Origin: JAPOXR01 sp965214695
GTDB lineage: Bacteria; Pseudomonadota; Alphaproteobacteria; Rhodobacterales; Rhodobacteraceae
Assembly: GCA_965214695.1 (NCBI GenBank)
Contig: OZ243967.1
Location: 2,046,001-2,110,000, forward strand
Length of the DNA: 64,000 nt
Reading direction: 5' to 3'
Part shown: positions 53,451 through 62,586 of the stretch, in pieces
How the letters are laid out: every line of letters starts with the position of its first letter
How positions within the stretch are numbered: the stretch's first letter is position 1
Notes under the pieces: generated by a model
What the model saw: only the letters and a program-made list of their open reading frames with translations
What the model was told of the DNA's origin: nothing
The model's database searches: none
Position numbers and translations under genes: made by a program

Positions 53451-55640
53451 ATGATTGCTGCGTTGCGAAATCTCGGGCATGAGTTGCGCACCGACATCAA
53501 TGCCGGGAAGGCGATCCCGGCATGTTCCGCCGGAATCGTCACCGGGCTTGGTCTCTTGGTTGCCCAGATTGCCTTCGGCAGCTTCATCTTTTCCGGCCCG
53601 CTGGAGCCCTACTCGTCCCAGGGTATCGGCCTGATCCTGTTCGGGAATTTCGCCGCATGCCTGATCATCGGCCTGGCTGGCGGATTTCGCGGCTCGATTG
53701 CCGGGCTGTCTCCGGCCCTGGTGGCCGTCATGGCTGCAATAGCGGCGTCGGTGCAAGTGGCAGACGAGGCACTGTTCGCAACCGTCTCCTGTGTTCTGAT
53801 CGTCAGCGCCCTGGCCACCGGGCTCGGCTGTTTCCTGATCGGCCGATTCGGGCTGGCCAACCTGGTGGGATTCGTACCGTATCCGGTCTCGTCGGGATTT
53901 GTCGCCGGGCTCGGCGCCACGGTTTGCCTGGCCGCGATGTCGCTGATGGGGGCGGACCCGGCCCCGGACAATCTGGATGTGATCATGGACCCGGACGTGC
54001 TGCTGGTCTGGTTGCCGGGCTTCCTGTACGGGGCGGTGCTCTATTTTGCTGTTGCCCGCTGGGGTAATCCGCTGATCCTGCCGGCAAGCTTCCTGCTTGC
54101 AATTGGTGGCTACAATCTTGTCCTTGACCAGGCTGGCCTGTCTGTCGCCGAAGCCGCGGCCAGGGGCCTGCTCCTCGCCAGCACCGCAGATGGTGGCCTG
54201 TGGCCGCCGATACTGCCATCTGACCTGACCTCGGTTGACTGGCTGGCGGTCGCCGCGTTGACTCCCGACATCCTGATCCTGATGCTGGTCGCCCTGGTCT
54301 GCGTTGTCATGAACATTTCCGGGCTCGAACTTGCGGTTGACCAGGAACTCGACTGGAATCACGAATTCAGGACCGGCGGTATTGCCAGCATGGTCGCTGG
54401 CCTGTGCGGCGGAACGGTCGCCACGCTCATCGTGCCTGCATCCCTGCGCGCCAAGCTGCTTGGCGCCACCACGAGGCTGACCGGCATGATCGCGGCGGCG
54501 GTGATCGCGGCGGGCCTGGTATTTGGCAGCGGGATGATCGCGGTCATTCCGACCTCGCTCATCGGCGGGTTCCTGGTATTTGCCGGGTTGGGCCTGCTTG
54601 CGCAGGGGTTTCGGGGAACCCGAAGCGGCATGCCATCATCGGAGCTGGCGATCATCATCCTGATTTTCGTCGCCATCATCCTGATCGGGGTGGTCGAAGG
54701 GGTGGCGATCGGGATGCTGGCCACCCTGGTGCTGTTTTCCCTGCGCCTCAGCCGCGTGGATCCGGTGGAGGCCCGCTTCACCTTGCGGGAGTTGCACAGC
54801 AGCCGGACCCGCCCGGTGCCGGATCAGGCCATATTGCTGGAGGAAGGACAACATGCCCATGGCTACAGGTTGCGCGGCTACATCTTCTTCGGCAGCGCCA
54901 CGCCGCTGATCGATCTGCTCAGGAAAACACTTGCCGGGCCGAACCGTCCTGCCTGCCTGATGCTGGACTTCTCTTCGGTGACCGGACTCGATTTTTCGGC
55001 GGCAAGCGCCCTCGCCCGCTTCATTCGATCAACCGGACGGTCCGGTGTTCCGGTGGTGCTGAGCGCCGTGCCCGAACAGCTGATGTGGGGTCTGAAGCCA
55101 ATCCTGTCCAAAAACCAGGCGGCCGAACTGGTTGTCGAGGACGATTTCGATCGCGGGCTTGAGCAGTCGGAGGATATTGCCCTCACTGCCTGGAAGGCCA
55201 GAACGGGCGACGGCGAGGAAGGGCGCTCGGCCCTGCTGGACCAGACAGCCGACGGGCTGGAGCGCCATTTGGAGCGTCAGATCAGGTTTGAACAGCTCAT
55301 CGAGGATCTTGGCGGATGGCTATCCTGCCATGAACATGCTCCCGGCGAGGATTTGGCCGGTGGACGCTCGCCGGATGCCGGGCTGCAATTGCTGGTCTCC
55401 GGCCTGGCATCGGCCCGGGACCAGGGCGGGGTCCGTCTCCGGCAATTCGGCCAGGGCGACGCCATCCTGTCCATCGGCCAGCCCGGCGCCCCGGCCTCGT
55501 CGGTTGTCGCCGACGAGGCCTGCCGCACCATGATCCTGTCACCCACCGCCAGGCATGTGCTTGAAAAGGACAGAAAGGATTTGGCCATCCGCCTGTACGG
55601 CTACCTGCTCGACAGCCAACTCGGCGGCGACAAAGGCTGA
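53451..55640 (+). CDS. SulP-family anion transporter with STAS and C-terminal regulatory domain
   Basis: 729 residues from ATG 53451 (GGAAGG four bases upstream). Residues about 20-440 hold 10-14 membrane segments, with AACSAG-like start IPACSAGIVTGLGLLVAQIA and YPVSSGFVAGLGATVCLAAM. The segment LVWLPGFLYGAVLYFAVARW marks the middle. The STAS domain (about 480-590) contains CLMLDFSSVTGLDFSAASAL. The last 130 residues resemble a cyclic-nucleotide-binding fold (RLRQFGQGDAILSIGQPGAP), but no clear phosphate-binding Arg motif is seen. SulP proteins move sulfate, bicarbonate or carboxylates across the inner membrane. The transported ion is unknown; it stands apart from the operon upstream. Confidence 0.85.
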   Translation: MIAALRNLGHELRTDINAGKAIPACSAGIVTGLGLLVAQIAFGSFIFSGPLEPYSSQGIGLILFGNFAACLIIGLAGGFRGSIAGLSPALVAVMAAIAASVQVADEALFATVSCVLIVSALATGLGCFLIGRFGLANLVGFVPYPVSSGFVAGLGATVCLAAMSLMGADPAPDNLDVIMDPDVLLVWLPGFLYGAVLYFAVARWGNPLILPASFLLAIGGYNLVLDQAGLSVAEAAARGLLLASTADGGLWPPILPSDLTSVDWLAVAALTPDILILMLVALVCVVMNISGLELAVDQELDWNHEFRTGGIASMVAGLCGGTVATLIVPASLRAKLLGATTRLTGMIAAAVIAAGLVFGSGMIAVIPTSLIGGFLVFAGLGLLAQGFRGTRSGMPSSELAIIILIFVAIILIGVVEGVAIGMLATLVLFSLRLSRVDPVEARFTLRELHSSRTRPVPDQAILLEEGQHAHGYRLRGYIFFGSATPLIDLLRKTLAGPNRPACLMLDFSSVTGLDFSAASALARFIRSTGRSGVPVVLSAVPEQLMWGLKPILSKNQAAELVVEDDFDRGLEQSEDIALTAWKARTGDGEEGRSALLDQTADGLERHLERQIRFEQLIEDLGGWLSCHEHAPGEDLAGGRSPDAGLQLLVSGLASARDQGGVRLRQFGQGDAILSIGQPGAPASSVVADEACRTMILSPTARHVLEKDRKDLAIRLYGYLLDSQLGGDKG

Positions 55641-56021
55641 ACAACGCCAGGCAAGAACCGAGGATTCATGCCAATCCCTTGCGTCAGGCTGCGGCGATCT
55701 GTTCGGCTATCCAGGCCCGATGGACATGCCCGCCGACACGCACGCATGCACTGCCGGGGACGAATCGGCTGTGGGGGAGACTGGAAGTTGCCGACCAGGC
55801 TTGCCAGGCTGGAGGCACCGCCCTGGCGGGCGCGACCTGGTCGCGGCATGATCCGGAAGCAACCCGGAATTGCCGGAAACATGTCCTGCTTCGGGGTTGC
55901 AATCGGCTGATTCCGTTTGCAATGCGCCGGTGCAGGACATATTGAACGCCCCCTGTTGCGCGGCCGGCCCAAACGGCATGCCGAGTCGCGCATGATACCA
56001 CCTCCGGAAAGGAACACGGGA
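55641..56021. other. Intergenic region before rpmI
   Basis: About 380 bases without a recognised gene. It must carry the promoter of the ribosomal protein operon and perhaps an L20-type leader, which I cannot prove. infC is not directly upstream here. Confidence 0.45.
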
Positions 56022-56222
56022 ATGCCGAAGATGAAAACCAAGTCCAGCGCCAAGAAGCGGTTCAAGATCACCGCCAATGGCCGCATCAAGACGGGACAGG
56101 CTGGCAAGCGCCATGGCATGATCAAGCGGACCAACAAGTTCATCCGCAAGGCACGAGGGACGACAACGATGTCCAGCAAGGACGAGAAAACCGTCAAATC
56201 CTTCATGCCCTACGGTAGCTGA
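56022..56222 (+). CDS. rpmI: 50S ribosomal protein L35
   Basis: 66 residues: MPKMKTKSSAKKRFKITANG, then RIKTGQAGKRHGMIKRTNKF and a normal end KTVKSFMPYGS. It is the typical basic protein of the large ribosomal subunit. The ATG at 56022 has GGAACACGGGA upstream. It is 11 bases from the next gene. Confidence 0.97.
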   Translation: MPKMKTKSSAKKRFKITANGRIKTGQAGKRHGMIKRTNKFIRKARGTTTMSSKDEKTVKSFMPYGS

Positions 56223-56233
56223 GGAGTGCCATC

Positions 56234-56596
56234 ATGACGCGAGTTACCAGCAGCAAGGTCACGCACGCCCGGCACAGGAAGGTCGTGAAGGCCGCCAAGG
56301 GTTATTACGGCCGGCGCAAGAACACCTTCCGCACGGCCAGGCAGGCCGTCGACAAGGCCATGCAATACGCCACCCGCGACCGGAAGGTCCGCAAGCGGAA
56401 TTTCCGGGCATTGTGGATCCAGCGGATCAATGCCGCGGTGCGGGAATGTGACGACACGCTGACATATTCCCGGTTCATATTCGGCCTCGGACGGGCCGGA
56501 ATTGAAATCGACCGGAAGATGCTGGCGGAGTTGGCGGTCAACCACCCGCAGAGCTTTGCCGAGATCGTGAAACAGTCAAAGGCGGCGCTCGACTGA
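56234..56596 (+). CDS. rplT: 50S ribosomal protein L20
   Basis: 120 residues with the family pattern MTRVTSSKVTHARHRKVVKA, YYGRRKNTFRTARQAVDKAM, YATRDRKVRKRNFRALWIQR and INAAVRE. L20 is needed for large-subunit assembly and in many bacteria controls its own operon by binding the leader. It is cotranscribed with rpmI. Confidence 0.98.
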   Translation: MTRVTSSKVTHARHRKVVKAAKGYYGRRKNTFRTARQAVDKAMQYATRDRKVRKRNFRALWIQRINAAVRECDDTLTYSRFIFGLGRAGIEIDRKMLAELAVNHPQSFAEIVKQSKAALD

Positions 56597-56691
56597 CAAT
56601 CGGCGCCGATGGCGGTTGCCGGCTTTGAAGAGACCCGCATCGTCAATGGCAACCGTCATGGTCCGGCTGCGAGCGCAATCCAGGATTCGAC

Positions 56692-57774
56692 ATGGAACCT
56701 GTTGAGGAACTGAGATCCCGGCACCTGGCCAGGATAGCCGGGGCCGAAAGCGAGGCCGAGCTGGAAGAAGCCCGCCTGGCCGCATTCGGCCGCAAGGCGG
56801 GCGAGATTCGCAGGCGCCTCGGTGAACTCGGCAGGCTCACCCCCGAGCAGCGCCAGGAGATCGCACCGGTGCTGAACGCCCTCAAGGACGACATCGGGGC
56901 GGCGATCTCGGCCAGGAAGGCAGAGCTTGCGGAACTGGCGCTGAACGAGCGCCTGCACCAGGAAAGGCTGGACATCACCCTTCCCGGCCGCCCGACCAGG
57001 ACCGGAAGCATTCACCCGGTCAGCCAGGTTATCGAGGAAGTCTCGGCAATCTTTGCCGATCTGGGTTTTGAGGTCGCCGAGGGACCACAGATCGAGGCCG
57101 ACTGGTACAATTTCGACGCACTCAACATTCCTCCCGAACATCCGGCCCGGCAGGAGCATGACACCTTCTTCATCCGCGACAGCGGCGAGGACCAGCCCAA
57201 TGTCCTGCGCACCCACACGTCGCCGGTGCAGATCCGCGCCATGCTGGAGCGGGGCGCCCCGATCCGGATCATTGCCCCCGGCCGGGTCTATCGCTACGAT
57301 TATGACCTGACCCACACGCCGATGTTCCACCAGGTCGAGGGGCTGGCCCTGGATGCCGACATCTCGATGGCGCAGCTGAAATGGACACTCGAGGAGTTCT
57401 GCCGCGCCTTCTTCGAGGTCGAACGGGCCGAATTGCGGTTCCGGGCATCGCATTTTCCGTTTACCGAACCATCGGCCGAGGTGGATATCCGCTGTTCCTG
57501 GCAGGATGGTCGGCTGCGGGTCGGTATCGGCGATGACTGGATGGAGATCCTCGGTTGCGGTATGGTCCACCCCGCCGTGTTGTCGGCCGGCGGCGTCGAT
57601 CCGGATTCCATGCAGGGTTTTGCCTTCGGGCTGGGAATCGATCGCCTGGCCATGCTCAAATTCGGCATCCCCGATTTGCGCGACTTCTTCGAGTCCGACA
57701 TTCGCTGGCTGCGCCATTACGGGTTTGCACCGCTGGATGTTCCGGCGCTGCACAGCGGCCTGGGCAGCCTGTAG
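56692..57774 (+). CDS. pheS: Phenylalanyl-tRNA synthetase alpha subunit
   Basis: 360 residues. The N-terminal coiled coil (about 1-95) binds tRNA-Phe. The class II catalytic core has GSIHPVSQVIEEVSAIFADL, HTSPVQIRAMLERGAPIRII (motif 2), YDYDLTHTPMFHQVEGLALD and, at the end, GFAFGLGIDRLAMLKFGIPD (motif 3). The protein works as an alpha2-beta2 complex with PheT. In most bacteria pheT follows directly; here the next gene is a DUF1244 protein, so the beta subunit is encoded elsewhere. Confidence 0.97.
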   Translation: MEPVEELRSRHLARIAGAESEAELEEARLAAFGRKAGEIRRRLGELGRLTPEQRQEIAPVLNALKDDIGAAISARKAELAELALNERLHQERLDITLPGRPTRTGSIHPVSQVIEEVSAIFADLGFEVAEGPQIEADWYNFDALNIPPEHPARQEHDTFFIRDSGEDQPNVLRTHTSPVQIRAMLERGAPIRIIAPGRVYRYDYDLTHTPMFHQVEGLALDADISMAQLKWTLEEFCRAFFEVERAELRFRASHFPFTEPSAEVDIRCSWQDGRLRVGIGDDWMEILGCGMVHPAVLSAGGVDPDSMQGFAFGLGIDRLAMLKFGIPDLRDFFESDIRWLRHYGFAPLDVPALHSGLGSL

Positions 57775-57791
57775 CAACCGGGAGCCGATTG

Positions 57792-58082
57792 ATGGACAAA
57801 CAGCAACAGATCGAACTGGAAGCGGCGGCATTTCGGCGCCTGCGGGATCACCTGCGAGGCCGGACCGATGTGCAGAATATCGACCTGATGAACCTGGCAG
57901 GATTCTGCCGCAATTGCCTGAGCCGGTGGTACCAGGAAGCAGCATCCGAGATGGGCACGGAGATCTCCAGGGAGGAAGCCAGGGAGATCGTCTATGGCAT
58001 GCCCTTCCAGGAGTGGAAGGATCGCTACCAGGCAGAGGCAACCGAACAGCAGATGGCCGAATTCCGCCGGTCGCATTCCTGA
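57792..58082 (+). CDS. DUF1244 family protein
   Basis: 96 residues, 17 bases after pheS, with GGAG eight bases before the ATG. The conserved core FRRLRDHLRGRTDVQNIDLM, NLAGFCRNCLSRWYQEAASE and GMPFQEWKDRYQAEATEQQM is that of DUF1244, a small helical family common in alpha- and gammaproteobacteria, with the CRNC pair of cysteines. The biochemical function is unknown. It appears to be in one transcript with pheS. Confidence 0.9.
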   Translation: MDKQQQIELEAAAFRRLRDHLRGRTDVQNIDLMNLAGFCRNCLSRWYQEAASEMGTEISREEAREIVYGMPFQEWKDRYQAEATEQQMAEFRRSHS

Positions 58083-58175
58083 TCGTCGCCGGAACCGCCA
58101 ACCCCGACTGCAATCCGGACCGGCCTTTTCCCGGCGGCGCCACGGGCAAAAGCCCGCGGGATGGAGGCCAGGCGA

Positions 58176-59345
58176 ATGGCATCAACTGAACAGCAGCTGG
58201 AATTCGCCGAGTGGCGTGCGGCATTCCTGGGCCATGCGCGGAGCCAGGGACTTGCCGGGAAAATCCTGGCCGGGTTCGAGTCCCGGGCAACCCTGTTGGA
58301 CGAAACCCTGTCACGGCAGCAGGCACAGGCCGAGTTCCTGCTGTCCACTGCCGACTACATGGCGAAGGTGGTGTCGGCGCAGAGGGTCGCCGATGGTCGG
58401 GATGCCCTGGCCGCGACCCAGGAGGCGCTGGCCGAAATCGAGCTGTCGAGGGCAGTTGACCGGGGGATCCTGACCGCGATCTGGGGCATTGAGTCCAGCT
58501 ATGGTCAACAGCGGGGATCGTTTCCCGTTCTTGATGCGCTGGCCTCCCTGGCCGCCTGCGGCCGGCGGCGGGAGATGTTCGAGGCCGAGTTGCTGGCGGC
58601 GCTTCGGATCATCGAGGCCGGGGCCGCCGACGCCGGCAATCTCGTCGGCTCCTGGGCGGGGGCGATGGGCCATGTCCAGTTCATGCCGTCGAGCTATCTC
58701 GAACATGCAGTGGCCTTCCGGGGGAGCGGCAGGCCCGATATCTGGAGCGACGATCCGCGCGATGCGCTGGCATCGGCCGCCAACTACCTGGCCAAGCATG
58801 GCTGGACCGACGGCCTGCCCTGGGGATTCGAAATCCGGCTCCCGACCGGCTTCGACCTGTCACTCACCGGGCTTGCCGTCGAAATGCCGGCAGAGGCCTG
58901 GCAGGACCAGGGCATTCGCATTCCCGGCCGGTTCAGCGCCGCCGGCATGGGCGAGACATCGATCATCATCCCGGCAGGCGCCACGGGTCCGGCCGTGTTG
59001 GTAACCCGGAACTTTCATGTCCTCAGGCGCTACAACAATTCGCTCAACTACGCGCTGGCGGTCGGCCTGTTGTCGGAACTGGTCCTGGGTCGGGGCGGGC
59101 TCGCGAAACCGTGGCCCAGCGGCATCCGGCCGCTGACGCTGGCGCAAACCGTCGAGCTGCAGCAATTGCTGTCCGGCCATGGCCACGACACCGGCGGCAT
59201 TGACGGCATTGCCGGACCATCGACCGTCGCCAGCCTGCAGGCATTCCAGGACTCTGCCGGCCTGGTGCCGGACGGGCTCGTGGACCAGGCAGCGCTTGAC
59301 CAGCTCAGGTCGCAGGCGGGCGGGAAGCTGGGCCACCCGCACTGA
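58176..59345 (+). CDS. Lytic murein transglycosylase, MltB-type
   Basis: 389 residues from ATG 58176, preferred because GGAGG precedes it; a start at 58161 adds five residues. The catalytic Glu is in LTAIWGIESSYGQQRGSFPV, followed by GAMGHVQFMPSSYLEHAV and DALASAANYLAKHGWTDGLP. The C terminus (about 320-385) is a peptidoglycan-binding domain (SLQAFQDSAGLVPDGLVDQA). It cleaves glycan strands, forming anhydro-muropeptides. No signal peptide is visible at either start, so export is unclear; a further upstream start was not found. Confidence 0.9.
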   Translation: MASTEQQLEFAEWRAAFLGHARSQGLAGKILAGFESRATLLDETLSRQQAQAEFLLSTADYMAKVVSAQRVADGRDALAATQEALAEIELSRAVDRGILTAIWGIESSYGQQRGSFPVLDALASLAACGRRREMFEAELLAALRIIEAGAADAGNLVGSWAGAMGHVQFMPSSYLEHAVAFRGSGRPDIWSDDPRDALASAANYLAKHGWTDGLPWGFEIRLPTGFDLSLTGLAVEMPAEAWQDQGIRIPGRFSAAGMGETSIIIPAGATGPAVLVTRNFHVLRRYNNSLNYALAVGLLSELVLGRGGLAKPWPSGIRPLTLAQTVELQQLLSGHGHDTGGIDGIAGPSTVASLQAFQDSAGLVPDGLVDQAALDQLRSQAGGKLGHPH

Positions 59346-59396
59346 CAACACTGCCACTACACGGGAAAATCGGAGGTCATTGCCCGAATGATCTTC

Positions 59397-59417
59397 ACCT
59401 GCCCGTTCCGGGCAGGT
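59397..59417 (+). promoter_or_regulatory. Hairpin upstream of the penicillin-binding protein gene
   Basis: ACCTGCCCG, loop TTC, CGGGCAGGT: a perfect 9-bp stem between the transglycosylase stop and the GTG start at 59443. It is followed by an A-rich run, not T, so it is not a normal terminator in this direction. Confidence 0.5.
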
Positions 59418-59442
59418 AGAAGGGCAAAAAAAGAGGCAGGAA

Positions 59443-61518
59443 GTGGTGCGGTCTAAATCGGCCGCCGCGGGCAGGAAAGGGCGCCGCAAGAGCGGTGCCG
59501 GACATGCGGGCGGCAAACACACCCGTAAGTATCGGGGTTGGCTGGGCCGGCTTCGCGCCGCGATCATGTTGCGCGTGCGGCGGGTGCTCGGGATCATTGC
59601 CCGAATTGCCTGGGCATTCGGCTGGAGGGCCGGAATTGCCGGCATCCTGGTCTTTGCGCTCTCCGTCTTCTACCTCCATTCGCTGTTGCCGGATTCGTCG
59701 GAGCTGATCGACACCAGGGTCCGGGGCTCCGTCGTCCTGCTCGATCGCAACAACGAGGTCTTTGCCTGGCGGGGCGACCAGTTTGCCGCCATTGGCGCCA
59801 GCCATGCATCACCCAACATCATCAACGCGGTGGTGGCGGCCGAGGACCGCTCCTTCCATCGTCATTTCGGCATCAGCCTGCGCGGGATTGTCGGTGCCAT
59901 GATAATCAACCTGCGCGAGGGGCGCGGCCCCTTCAGCGGCCATGGCGGCTCGACCATCACCCAGCAGGTCAGCAAGCTGCTCTGCCTGGGGGCACATCAT
60001 GACCCGGATTCGGGCCAATCCGAGATCGAATTCGAGCGCGGCTGCCGAAAATCCTCCATCTGGCGCAAGATCCGGGAGATCCCCTTCGCGGTGGCGCTGG
60101 AGCTGAAATACAGCAAGGAGGAAATCCTTACCATCTATCTCAACCGCGTCTATCTGGGCTCCGGGGCCACCGGATTCGAGGCAGCAAGCCAGCGATATTT
60201 CGGCAAGTCAATCCGGGTGGTCACGGCACCGGAAGCGGCCATGCTTGCCGGCCTGCTGGCGGCTCCCTCGACCTATTCGCCCACGCGGGATCTTTCCCTG
60301 TCGCGCACACGCGCCAACCTGGTCATCGAACGCATGCACAGGCAGGGATATCTGAGCGCCGCCGAGGCACGGCTGGCAATCGAGCAACCGGCCACCCTGT
60401 CACCGGCGGCGACACGGCGCGGCGGCGGGTATTTTGCCGACTGGATCATGGAATCGGGGCCAGGATTCCTGACCTGGAACACGACCGAAGATGTTGTCAT
60501 TCGCACCACCTTCGACCGGGATGTTCAACTCGCTGTCGATGAGGCGCTGACCCATGTCTTCGACACCCGGGTCCGGGAAGGATCTGGAGCGCAGGCCGCG
60601 GTTGTTGTCATGAGCCGTGACGGCGCAGTCCGCGCCATGGTCGGAGGCCGCGACGTCAATGCGGCTGGCCTGTTCAACCGGGCCACCCAGGCGCTTCGCC
60701 AGACCGGCTCGCTGTTCAAGCCCTTCGTCTATGCCGCGGCGCTTGAGCGCGGGTTCAACCATGACGACCTCGTAGTCGACGAACCGGTAACCTTCCTCGT
60801 GCGCGGGTCAAAACCCTGGTCGCCAAGAAATTACGAACCGGATTATCTTGGCGCCATCAGCCTGACGGAGGCGCTGGCCCATTCGATCAACACGGTGGCG
60901 GCAAAGCTGTCCGAGGGTGTCGGCCGCCATCACGTCGCCGACATTGCCAGGAAGATGGGCATCGGCGACCACCTTGGAACTGGTCCGGCCATCGCCCTGG
61001 GCGTGTCAGAATCAACCCTGCTCGACATGACCAGCGCCTATGCCGGCATCCTTGCCGGTGGTCGCTCCGTCAAGCCCTTTGGCCTCCTGGACATGCGGTT
61101 GCGCGATGATGACACACCATTGATGGGCAGGGCTCCCCTGCGCAGCGAACAGGTGTTCAGCGACCAGGCGGCGCGTCAGCTGATCTACATGATGCACCAG
61201 GCGGTGGAGACCGGAACCGGGCGCCGCGCCAGGCTTGATGACCGGCCGGTAGCCGGGAAGACCGGCACCACGCAGGCGGCGCGCGATGCCTGGTTCATCG
61301 GATTCTCCGCCGATTACGTGACCGGCGTGTGGATGGGCTACGACGACAACACGCCGCTGACCGGCGTCACCGGCGGCGGGCTTCCAGCCGAGATCTGGCG
61401 TGAGGCCATGCTTCGTATCCACCGGGACATTGGACCGAAACCGCTGCCGATGCGGGCACCTGGCCTGTTCCAAGCGGCATTTTCGCGCCGCGCCGACGCG
61501 GACAGAACCGGCGGCTGA
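59443..61518 (+). CDS. Class A penicillin-binding protein (transglycosylase/transpeptidase)
   Basis: 691 residues from a GTG (AGGCAGGAA upstream). A basic cytoplasmic tail, then one membrane anchor (about 61-80, AGIAGILVFALSVFYLHSLL). The GT51 domain has AAEDRSFHRHFGISLRGIVG with the catalytic Glu, and GGSTITQQVSKLLCLG. The transpeptidase has the SxxK motif in RQTGSLFKPFVYAAALERGF, SIN in AHSINTVAAKL and KTG in AGKTGTTQAARDAWFIGFSA. It polymerises and cross-links peptidoglycan in the periplasm. It follows the lytic enzyme by 97 bases, a sensible pairing. Confidence 0.95.
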   Translation: MVRSKSAAAGRKGRRKSGAGHAGGKHTRKYRGWLGRLRAAIMLRVRRVLGIIARIAWAFGWRAGIAGILVFALSVFYLHSLLPDSSELIDTRVRGSVVLLDRNNEVFAWRGDQFAAIGASHASPNIINAVVAAEDRSFHRHFGISLRGIVGAMIINLREGRGPFSGHGGSTITQQVSKLLCLGAHHDPDSGQSEIEFERGCRKSSIWRKIREIPFAVALELKYSKEEILTIYLNRVYLGSGATGFEAASQRYFGKSIRVVTAPEAAMLAGLLAAPSTYSPTRDLSLSRTRANLVIERMHRQGYLSAAEARLAIEQPATLSPAATRRGGGYFADWIMESGPGFLTWNTTEDVVIRTTFDRDVQLAVDEALTHVFDTRVREGSGAQAAVVVMSRDGAVRAMVGGRDVNAAGLFNRATQALRQTGSLFKPFVYAAALERGFNHDDLVVDEPVTFLVRGSKPWSPRNYEPDYLGAISLTEALAHSINTVAAKLSEGVGRHHVADIARKMGIGDHLGTGPAIALGVSESTLLDMTSAYAGILAGGRSVKPFGLLDMRLRDDDTPLMGRAPLRSEQVFSDQAARQLIYMMHQAVETGTGRRARLDDRPVAGKTGTTQAARDAWFIGFSADYVTGVWMGYDDNTPLTGVTGGGLPAEIWREAMLRIHRDIGPKPLPMRAPGLFQAAFSRRADADRTGG

Positions 61519-61545
61519 ATCGAGGACAGGCCCTTGCCGGCCCCG

Positions 61546-62226
61546 TCAGTTGTAGCGGGTCGGAAGATAGCGGATCAATTCGTCCAAATTGCCACCACGC
61601 TGCTGCAGCAGCGACCTGATCACCTTGCGCTCCAGGCTCAGCAGGTTGAACTCGCTGGTGACCATGTTCACGATCCTGGTCCGGCCGTCCCTCACCCGGG
61701 TAAACCAGGTGATCTCGTAATTGTCCGCCCCGGAGAGGACGACGCTCGACAGGACCTCGTAATTGTTCTTCTTCAGCTTGCGGGTTTCGACAATCTCGTA
61801 GGTGCCAATTATCGCCTGCGGCAGGTGCTGGGCATATTTTTCGGCCAGGTATCGCTGGAACACCCGGATGAATTCCAGGCGCTGATTCCGGTCGGCCTGC
61901 CGCCAGGCCTGGCCAATCGCGGCACGGGCGATGAGTTCGATATCGGTATGCCTGCCGAGAGATGTCTCGAGACCATCGATGATCTCCGATTGCGATTGCG
62001 CCTCCTGGTACAGCGTGCCGATGCTGTCCATCATCCTGGCCACGACCCGCTCCGATGATCGCTCGCTTGCCAGCACCTTGCTGCCAGAAAGGGCGAGGCC
62101 AAGGGCAAGACACAGCGTTGCAACGCCTCGGACCAGCTTCAGATCGGGACGAGCGCTGCGTACAACCCGCAATCCGGATTGCATGCCGATAGTGCCTGAA
62201 TTCCGGATTGCCGCTTTCGGAAACAC
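61546..62226 (-). CDS. MlaC-like phospholipid-binding protein
   Basis: 226 residues from a GTG at 62226, where GGAAAGG lies about eight bases before; an ATG at 62184 is the alternative. A signal peptide (LVRGVATLCLALGLALSGSK, then VLA) precedes the mature domain: DIELIARAAIGQAWRQADRN, RLEFIRVFQRYLAEKYAQHL, YEIVETRKLKKNNYEVLSSV and a C-terminal DELIRYLP. This is the MlaC/Ttg2D family, which carries phospholipids between the outer-membrane and inner-membrane parts of the Mla system. No other mla gene is adjacent, so it is an orphan. It converges on the penicillin-binding protein gene, 27 bases apart. Confidence 0.87.
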   Translation of the reverse strand: MFPKAAIRNSGTIGMQSGLRVVRSARPDLKLVRGVATLCLALGLALSGSKVLASERSSERVVARMMDSIGTLYQEAQSQSEIIDGLETSLGRHTDIELIARAAIGQAWRQADRNQRLEFIRVFQRYLAEKYAQHLPQAIIGTYEIVETRKLKKNNYEVLSSVVLSGADNYEITWFTRVRDGRTRIVNMVTSEFNLLSLERKVIRSLLQQRGGNLDELIRYLPTRYN

Positions 62227-62586
62227 GATGCTTACCTTTCCTTTCTTGGCCTTCTGTCCGCAGGAATTCCACCGGGAGTGCAGACTGACCGAATTGCCGG
62301 AGATTTTCAACCGCCTGCTGCATGAAGCCGCCCCGGTGATGATGCCGGTGCTGCCCCCTGCCGGCACCCGCCCGAAACCTCCCCGCCTCCAGGGCCAGAA
62401 ACCGGCACCCGGGGACGATCCATGCAGCAGAATGCGCAATTCGGATGTCCGCGCCCCGGGAGCGATCCGGAAGTGGGGGCTTGTTCACAAGGTCCAAACG
62501 CCGGGCGCCCGCCTGCCCCGGTGTCGATCCGCCACTCGCCCATCCGGTGCAATTGCCGTATCGTGCCGGCAACAGGAATCGCTTGG
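62227..62586. other. Divergent intergenic region
   Basis: About 360 bases between the leftward MlaC-like gene and the rightward RidA-like gene. It should hold both promoters. No gene recognised. Confidence 0.4.

Noticed and set aside
53166..54362. A 398-codon minus-strand frame
   Set aside because: Antisense to the SulP transporter; rich in Gln, Arg and Gly as expected from a shadow.
59397..59417. A rho-independent terminator after the lytic transglycosylase
   Set aside because: The stem is good but is followed by A residues in the direction of transcription, and the opposite strand has no gene to terminate.
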